Shown: positions 62,210 through 64,000 of the stretch, piece by piece
Layout: every line of letters begins with the position of its first letter
How positions within the stretch are numbered: the first letter of the stretch is position 1
Source: JAWLGZ01 sp041690635
GTDB taxonomy: Bacteria > Pseudomonadota > Gammaproteobacteria > Thiohalomonadales > Thiohalomonadaceae
Direction of reading: 5' to 3'
Assembly: GCA_041690635.1 (NCBI GenBank)
Contig: JAWLGZ010000003.1
Span: forward strand, 124,001-188,000
DNA: 64,000 nucleotides
The notes under the pieces: generated by a model
Database searches by the model: none
The model's input: the letters and a program-made list of their open reading frames with translations, nothing else
Told to the model about the DNA's origin: nothing
Translations under genes and position numbers: made by a program

Positions 62210-62926
62210 ATGCGTCCCAGCGGCAGAGCGCCCGACCAGCTTCGCACCATCCGTCTCACCCGCAACTACACCAAGCATGCCGAAGGGTCGGTGCTGGTGG
62301 AGTTCGGTGACACCCGGGTCCTCTGCACCGCGAGCGTGGACGAGCGGGTGCCGCGCTTCCTGAAAGGGACCGGCAAGGGCTGGATTACCGCCGAATACGG
62401 CATGCTGCCGCGTGCCACCGGCTCGCGCATGACGCGCGAGGCCTCCCAGGGGCGGCAGGGCGGCCGCACCATGGAGATCCAGCGACTCATCGGCCGCTCG
62501 CTGCGTGCCGTTGCCGACCTCAAGGCCCTGGGCGAGCGCACCATCACCATCGACTGCGACGTGATCCAGGCCGACGGCGGCACCCGCACCGCCTCCATCA
62601 CGGGCGGATACGTCGCCCTGGCCGATGCCATCGCCAAGCTGAAGGCGAGCGGGGCGATCAAGGGTGAGCCGCTGCCCGCCCAGGTCGCCTCGGTCTCCGT
62701 TGGCGTCTACGAGGGCACGCCGGTGCTCGACCTCGACTACCCCGAGGACTCCTCTGCCGAGACCGACATGAACGTGGTGATGAGCGATGCCGGGGCCTTC
62801 ATCGAGGTGCAGGGCACCGCCGAAGGCCACCCCTTCACCCGCGCCGAACTGGATGCCATGCTGGCTTTGGCCGAAAAGGGCATCGGCGAGCTGTTCCGCC
62901 ACCAGCGCGAGGCGCTGGAGGGTTGA
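62210..62926 (+). CDS. rph: Ribonuclease PH
   Basis: 238 residues. MRPSGRAPDQLRTIRLTRNY, VPRFLKGTGKGWITAEYGMLPRAT and GRTMEIQRLIGRSLRAV are canonical, with QADGGTRTASITGGYVAL for catalysis. It trims tRNA 3' ends by phosphorolysis. AGGAG 6 bases before the ATG. Confidence 0.97.
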   Translation: MRPSGRAPDQLRTIRLTRNYTKHAEGSVLVEFGDTRVLCTASVDERVPRFLKGTGKGWITAEYGMLPRATGSRMTREASQGRQGGRTMEIQRLIGRSLRAVADLKALGERTITIDCDVIQADGGTRTASITGGYVALADAIAKLKASGAIKGEPLPAQVASVSVGVYEGTPVLDLDYPEDSSAETDMNVVMSDAGAFIEVQGTAEGHPFTRAELDAMLALAEKGIGELFRHQREALEG

Positions 62927-62939
62927 GAAAAACAGATTT

Positions 62940-63024
62940 CACCGCAGAGAACGCAGAGGGCGCAGAGAAATCCGATTGCGGATACGCACTGAACTCCTCT
63001 GAGTCCTCTGCGCCCTCTGCGGTG
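62940..63024. repeat. Inverted repeat, CGCAGAG variant
   Basis: CACCGCAGAG (62940) and CTCTGCGGTG (63015-63024) are perfect 10-base ends, with CGCAGAGGGCGCAGAG and CCTCTGCGCCCTCTG inside. Between rph and rdgB. Confidence 0.8.
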
Positions 63025-63038
63025 AGAGAGGTTTTCAG

Positions 63039-63635
63039 ATGAAGAAAATTGTGCTGGCGAGCGGCAACAAGGGAAAGGTGCGGGAGATCAACGAGATCCT
63101 CGCCGGGCTGGATATCGAGGTGGTGCCGCAGACCGAACTGGGGGTCCCCGAGGCGGAGGAGACCGGGCTCACCTTCGTCGAGAACGCCATTCTCAAGGCG
63201 CGCAACGCCGCCGCGCACACCGGGCTGTCGGCGATCGCCGACGACTCCGGGCTCGAGGTGGACGCCCTGCGCGGGGCACCGGGGATCTACTCGGCGCGCT
63301 ACGCCGGTCCGGGTGCGGACGACCGGGCGAATCTGGAAAAGCTGCTCCTCGATCTCGGCGACCGTCCGGAGGCGGAGCGCAGTGCACGCTTCCAGTGCCT
63401 GATGGTCTATATGGAGCACGCGCAGGACCCCACCCCGATCATCTGCCAAGGCACCTGGGAGGGCCGCATCGGCGCTGCCCCGCAGGGGGAGAACGGCTTC
63501 GGCTACGACCCGGTATTCATGGTGCCGGAGCTCGGCTGCACTGCCGCGGAACTGAGTGCCGAGGAGAAGAACCGGCGCAGCCACCGCGGCCAGGCGTTGC
63601 GACAGTTGGTGGGTGCACTGAAGCGTGAAGCCTGA
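63039..63635 (+). CDS. rdgB: XTP/dITP diphosphatase
   Basis: 198 residues. IVLASGNKGKVREINEILA, ETGLTFVENAILKARNAA, GLSAIADDSGLEVDAL, and GRIGAAPQGENGFGYDPVF are the RdgB/HAM1 motifs. It removes non-canonical purine triphosphates. Upstream of hemW as in E. coli. Its last codons, LKREA then stop, are built from GAAGCGTGAAGC, the same heptamer seen at 24247. Confidence 0.96.
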   Translation: MKKIVLASGNKGKVREINEILAGLDIEVVPQTELGVPEAEETGLTFVENAILKARNAAAHTGLSAIADDSGLEVDALRGAPGIYSARYAGPGADDRANLEKLLLDLGDRPEAERSARFQCLMVYMEHAQDPTPIICQGTWEGRIGAAPQGENGFGYDPVFMVPELGCTAAELSAEEKNRRSHRGQALRQLVGALKREA

Positions 63636-63665
63636 AGTGCCAAGTCGCCCGCCTGCTGCGCGATC

Positions 63666-63700
63666 GATGGGTATCGCCCTTCGGGCTCAACCCATCCTAC
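63666..63700. repeat. GATGGGT / ACCCATC dispersed hairpin
   Basis: GATGGGT (63666-63672) pairs with ACCCATC (63690-63696), and GCCC with GGGC around TTC inside. It resembles the common gammaproteobacterial GATGGGTTGAGC-type repeat. Confidence 0.65.
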
Positions 63701-63728
63701 ATTGACGCTCGTGGGCGTTGCCCCTCCG

Positions 63729-63813
63729 GTAGGAGCCCGCCGCTCCGGGCGAACAGCGGCGAAGCCGCTTTAGATTCGAAGCGCACAGGTTCGCCCGCGG
63801 GGCGGGCTCCTAC
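63729..63813. repeat. REP-like inverted repeat, second copy
   Basis: GTAGGAGCCCGCCGCTCCGG and GCGAAC (63729-63754) against GTTCGCCCGCGGGGCGGGCT and CCTAC (63789-63813), with the same inner AGCGGC-GAA-GCCGCT hairpin (63755-63769) as the copy at 46073. Confidence 0.85.
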
Positions 63814-63827
63814 AGGTTTCTCCAAAG

Positions 63828-64000
63828 GTGATCGCCGCATTGCCTGAATTCTCGTTTACCGCCCCGCCGCCGCTCGGGCTCTATGTCCACGTCCCCTGGT
63901 GCGTGCGCAAGTGCCCCTACTGCGACTTCAACTCGCACGCGGTGGGGGAGTCGGCCCTGCCCGAGGCGGCCTATCTCGACGCCCTCGTCGAAGACCTCGA
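63828..64000 (+). CDS. hemW: HemW-like radical SAM protein, start only
   Basis: 57 codons to the window edge from GTG at 63828; TTG at 63840 is an alternative. LGLYVHVPWCVRKCPYCDFN contains the radical-SAM Cys triad (C-x3-C-x2-C) and is followed by SHAVGESALPEAAYLDALVE. HemW is a haem chaperone-like relative of HemN. Conserved downstream of rdgB. Confidence 0.9.
   Translation, partial: MIAALPEFSFTAPPPLGLYVHVPWCVRKCPYCDFNSHAVGESALPEAAYLDALVEDL

Overview
The window is about 64 kb of GC-rich, tightly packed bacterial chromosome. Gene content and order point to a gammaproteobacterium: a type IV pilus pilMNOPQ operon upstream of aroK-aroB, then a damX-like SPOR gene and gltB-gltD-hemE; rhlB divergent from trxA-rho; yrfG divergent from nudE-cysQ; and gmk-rpoZ-spoT. 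A small Gly/Tyr-rich exported protein resembling the sulfur globule envelope proteins suggests a sulfur oxidiser, possibly of the Chromatiales. That placement is an inference from gene order and one marker, not a phylogeny. No rRNA, tRNA, CRISPR array, prophage or insertion sequence was seen, and no gap between genes exceeds about 300 bases.

Layout. 1-3 kb: the end of an AmpG-type permease, a cytidylate-kinase-like protein coupled to an orphan ATP synthase epsilon-like gene, and the sulfur-globule-like gene. 3-21 kb, minus strand: hemE, gltD, gltB, an ATPase with IPT/TIG-like and SPOR regions, a WGR-domain protein, dgt, aroB, aroK and pilQPONM. 21-32 kb: PBP1A, an unknown protein, malic enzyme, an M48 protease lipoprotein, a secreted nuclease, L31, glycogen phosphorylase and rho. 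32-38 kb: trxA, rhlB, a YkgJ protein, yrfG, nudE, cysQ and small unknowns. 38-53 kb is the accessory part: a PAP2 phosphatase, a 14-repeat propeller protein with a GlyGly-CTERM-like tail, a three-module PII-like protein with a DUF1538 permease, a PspA-like/membrane-protein pair, a sigma-54 activator behind a PAS-GGDEF-EAL gene, a FapA-like protein and an MFS transporter. 53-64 kb: a DUF4398/OmpA lipoprotein pair, adk, a glycosyltransferase remnant, spoT-rpoZ-gmk-yicC, a Ser/Thr kinase and PP2C phosphatase pair, rph, rdgB and the start of hemW.

The strongest candidate for an under-described system is 43.8-49.4 kb. A PspA/IM30-family gene and a roughly 12-helix membrane protein lie behind a sigma-54-like -24/-12 element. 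Two GACAT/ATGTC palindromes sit 40 bp apart just upstream. A sigma-54 activator with the GAFTGA motif is encoded convergently, starting 3 bases after a c-di-GMP enzyme gene. Together these look like a phage-shock-type envelope stress module with an unusual partner and a possible c-di-GMP link. Next to it, divergently transcribed, is the PII-like/DUF1538 operon, a candidate nucleotide- or metabolite-gated transporter.

The window is also rich in short dispersed palindromes between genes: tandem heptamers (TTCACGC x11; GGGGCTA and GGGGGCT with inverted partners), CACAGAG-based inverted repeats at several loci, two REP-like elements with GTRGGAGCCCG ends, and a GATGGGT hairpin. Several lie at gene ends, and at least three stop codons fall inside or at the edge of a repeat.
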